Source: an uncultured Planctomycetales bacterium (GTDB lineage: Bacteria; Planctomycetota; Planctomycetia; Isosphaerales; Isosphaeraceae). Taken from it: 7,212 nt of DNA. The stretch lies in contig CALKTZ010000381.1 in NCBI GenBank assembly GCA_937997355.1, positions 1-7,212 on the forward strand. Reading direction: 5' to 3'. The notes below the pieces were generated by a model. It searched no databases, was not told the origin of the DNA, and saw only the letters and a program-made list of their open reading frames with translations. This document shows, one piece after another, positions 6,901 through 7,212 of the stretch (position 1 is its first letter; every line of letters starts with the position of its first letter). The position numbers and the translations under genes were made by a program.

Positions 6901-7012
6901 GTTCCGGATCGGCCTCATCCTTTCATTGATTTCGATTCTTGCCTTGCTCGGATTTGCCGCGTTCCTCGCGGCCAGACCCGTTTCGTTCACGGTCGCCAAT
7001 CAGGCAACCTGA
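3944..7012 (+). CDS. YfhO-family multi-membrane protein (GT-C-like envelope glycosylation protein)
   Basis: This 1022-residue membrane protein has about 14-16 predicted transmembrane segments. TM1 is at about 11-29, several lie between 95 and 210, then about 238-260, 276-294, 306-330, 393-413, 421-441, 519-537, 551-571, 598-616 and 625-643, with a final one at about 987-1010. YfhO-family marks appear in order: FRDAGHYYYPLY (36-47, with the conserved loop Asp D38), GRWPLWEPEENSG (57-69), GGDPQASY (187-194), FRQFRYPSK (about 512-520), DMWNTRYFIVP before residue 790, and a C-terminal SDIYYPGWKLTIDGK with YPGWK at 945-949. About 340 residues between 643 and 986 form a soluble Trp/Tyr-rich region, presumably outside the membrane. 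YfhO of Bacillus and Listeria acts in sugar modification of cell-wall teichoic or lipoteichoic acids, apparently with undecaprenyl-phosphate sugars. The acceptor here is unknown. A charged Ser/Lys-rich loop (about 450-498) is a local expansion. A secreted-protein gene follows 30 bases downstream. Confidence 0.85.
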   Translation: MFRESSLTRLLGPMACLALVIIIFGSVLFTNQQFSFRDAGHYYYPLYKLVQREWNEGRWPLWEPEENSGMPLMGNPTAAVLYPGKIVYGLFPYPIAAKLYIVGHTIIAFMTMTLVLRGWGLSRVATTIGAISYAFGAPILFQYCNIIFLVGAAWLPLGFHGVDRWLRLGNRWGLLELAVALTLQTLGGDPQASYLLGIFAGAYALQLYWFGHGQGEIPIRDDLVRTRKETEKPGLSRLWPFAFLGVIAWVIITLVLARILPQFRGKGPPTPPLPGMRWVPYLVVLGWIGLFTLWWYRTRDGARRRLLITMMSGLIGSAALAAGLTAAQLLPVAEFTSLTSRAAEGGPHDIYPFSLEPIMLAQFVWPNIFGLHFPVNSFWIEAFEMPAFRRTVWVPSLYIGGISFILALSVFGFRNGPAWRGWMSGILIFSILGSLGLFTSPIWMTRAIDIYLNPSASKDKSSGESKAARKDSDALLGIGPLDSQNVNPIRADGYLRDGDGGFYWALSTFLPGFRQFRYPSKLLTFACFALSALAGLGWDRLLRGDRQRIRRLALGLFSLSAVLLFITLVARQPILKLFATSLGFSQWGPFEPKNGYRALLGSLTQTVVLLAAWFGIHRLIDKKPGWAGILAVILVSADLAVANSRLILSSRQELYDGVPETLRIIREAEAKDPSNAPFRIHRMPIWSPPSWHNTPSSNRGEEYTKWERDTIQPKYGITENVEYTQTMGVTELYDYEWFFAPFGRKARPEIAKILNVDVGADVVYFPRRAFDMWNTRYFIVPKFANHWTDAGRGYASFLFGNVSLVYPEQSRFEGPGGKDALIKWTEQHDYQIFRNYDYYPRAWVVHDYRPLKAVQGLNRENRQGPMTEMLYLNDPLWMDPSLKVFDPREIAWIDENEIVELQAFRAAKVPQDSERIEVRYPNPQRVEIDCNLRSPGMVVLSDIYYPGWKLTIDGKPAPIYRANRMMRGAAVPAGPHKLVYTFEPRSFRIGLILSLISILALLGFAAFLAARPVSFTVANQAT

Positions 7013-7042
7013 GACGATCGAAATGTTTCTCGGAGGATTCTC

Positions 7043-7212
7043 ATGCGAAAAGGGAGCCGGTTGTTTACTCAGGCTGCGGGGGTGGCGGTGCTCATCATCG
7101 CCCAGGCGCAGGCCCAAACTCCCAATCAACCGAAGGTTGCCCCCGGTCCGAGCGAGCCCGATTGGTCGCTCATCCTGACCGACCGTTACGGCCTCTCCAT
7201 GTTTGACGATCT
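7043..7212 (+). CDS. Secreted protein of unknown function, N-terminal fragment
   Basis: Only 56 residues plus two bases of the next codon are visible; the gene runs off the window. The ATG at 7043 follows a clean GGAGG (7032-7036) with a 6-base gap, the best ribosome site in the window. The start MRKGSRLFTQ with hydrophobic AAGVAVLIIA and an AQAQA-QT junction at about residues 24-26 is a classic Sec signal peptide with likely signal peptidase I cleavage. A short Pro-rich stretch (APGPSEPD) follows, then WSLILTDRYGLSMFDDL, which I do not recognise as a known domain. It starts 30 bases after the YfhO-family stop, so the two genes are probably co-transcribed and this product may act in the same envelope process. 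Confidence is high that it is a real exported protein and nil for any function. Confidence 0.75.
   Translation, partial: MRKGSRLFTQAAGVAVLIIAQAQAQTPNQPKVAPGPSEPDWSLILTDRYGLSMFDD

Overview
The window looks like chromosomal DNA from a moderately GC-rich Gram-negative-type bacterium. A planctomycete, possibly of the Isosphaeraceae, is my best guess. That guess rests on the gene mix (a large YfhO-type membrane protein, a diheme peroxidase lipoprotein, a FucI-like sugar isomerase), the wide intergenic gaps and variable Shine-Dalgarno sites. It is inferred from style, not from a marker gene. I see no rRNA, tRNA, CRISPR array, insertion sequence or phage gene.

Layout. Two genes run leftward: the N-terminal part of an L-fucose isomerase-like protein (728 down to the window edge) and, upstream of it, a small hotdog-fold thioesterase of the fluoroacetyl-CoA thioesterase (FlK) type with a TTG start (1301 to 894). 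A 339-base divergent region (1302-1640) follows. It holds a near-consensus sigma-70-type promoter whose -10 box lies inside a Fur/PerR-like 7-1-7 palindrome, then a long leader with a perfect 9-bp hairpin. Two rightward genes come next: a 2[4Fe-4S] ferredoxin (1641-2012) and a lipoprotein diheme cytochrome c peroxidase/MauG-family protein (2183-3631). A strong intrinsic terminator (about 3706-3745) closes this unit.

The 312-base gap 3632-3943 contains that terminator, a 7-bp inverted repeat and a weak extended -10 candidate. It is followed by a 1022-residue YfhO-family multi-membrane protein (3944-7012). Thirty bases later, behind a clean GGAGG site, comes the start of a secreted protein of unknown function that runs off the window (7043 onward). 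These last two genes probably form an operon.

How it fits together. The ferredoxin and peroxidase are both iron-rich proteins and share a leader that looks iron- or peroxide-regulated. This is the most coherent functional story in the window. One protein is predicted to be cytoplasmic and the other outside the inner membrane, so co-regulation is more likely than direct electron transfer. The YfhO unit belongs to cell-envelope glycan modification. I do not see a clearly new multi-gene system. The points most worth following are the promoter/box/leader arrangement, the likely MauG-type heme ligand in the peroxidase, and the FlK-like thioesterase that keeps its catalytic set but not the fluoroacetate-selective lid.
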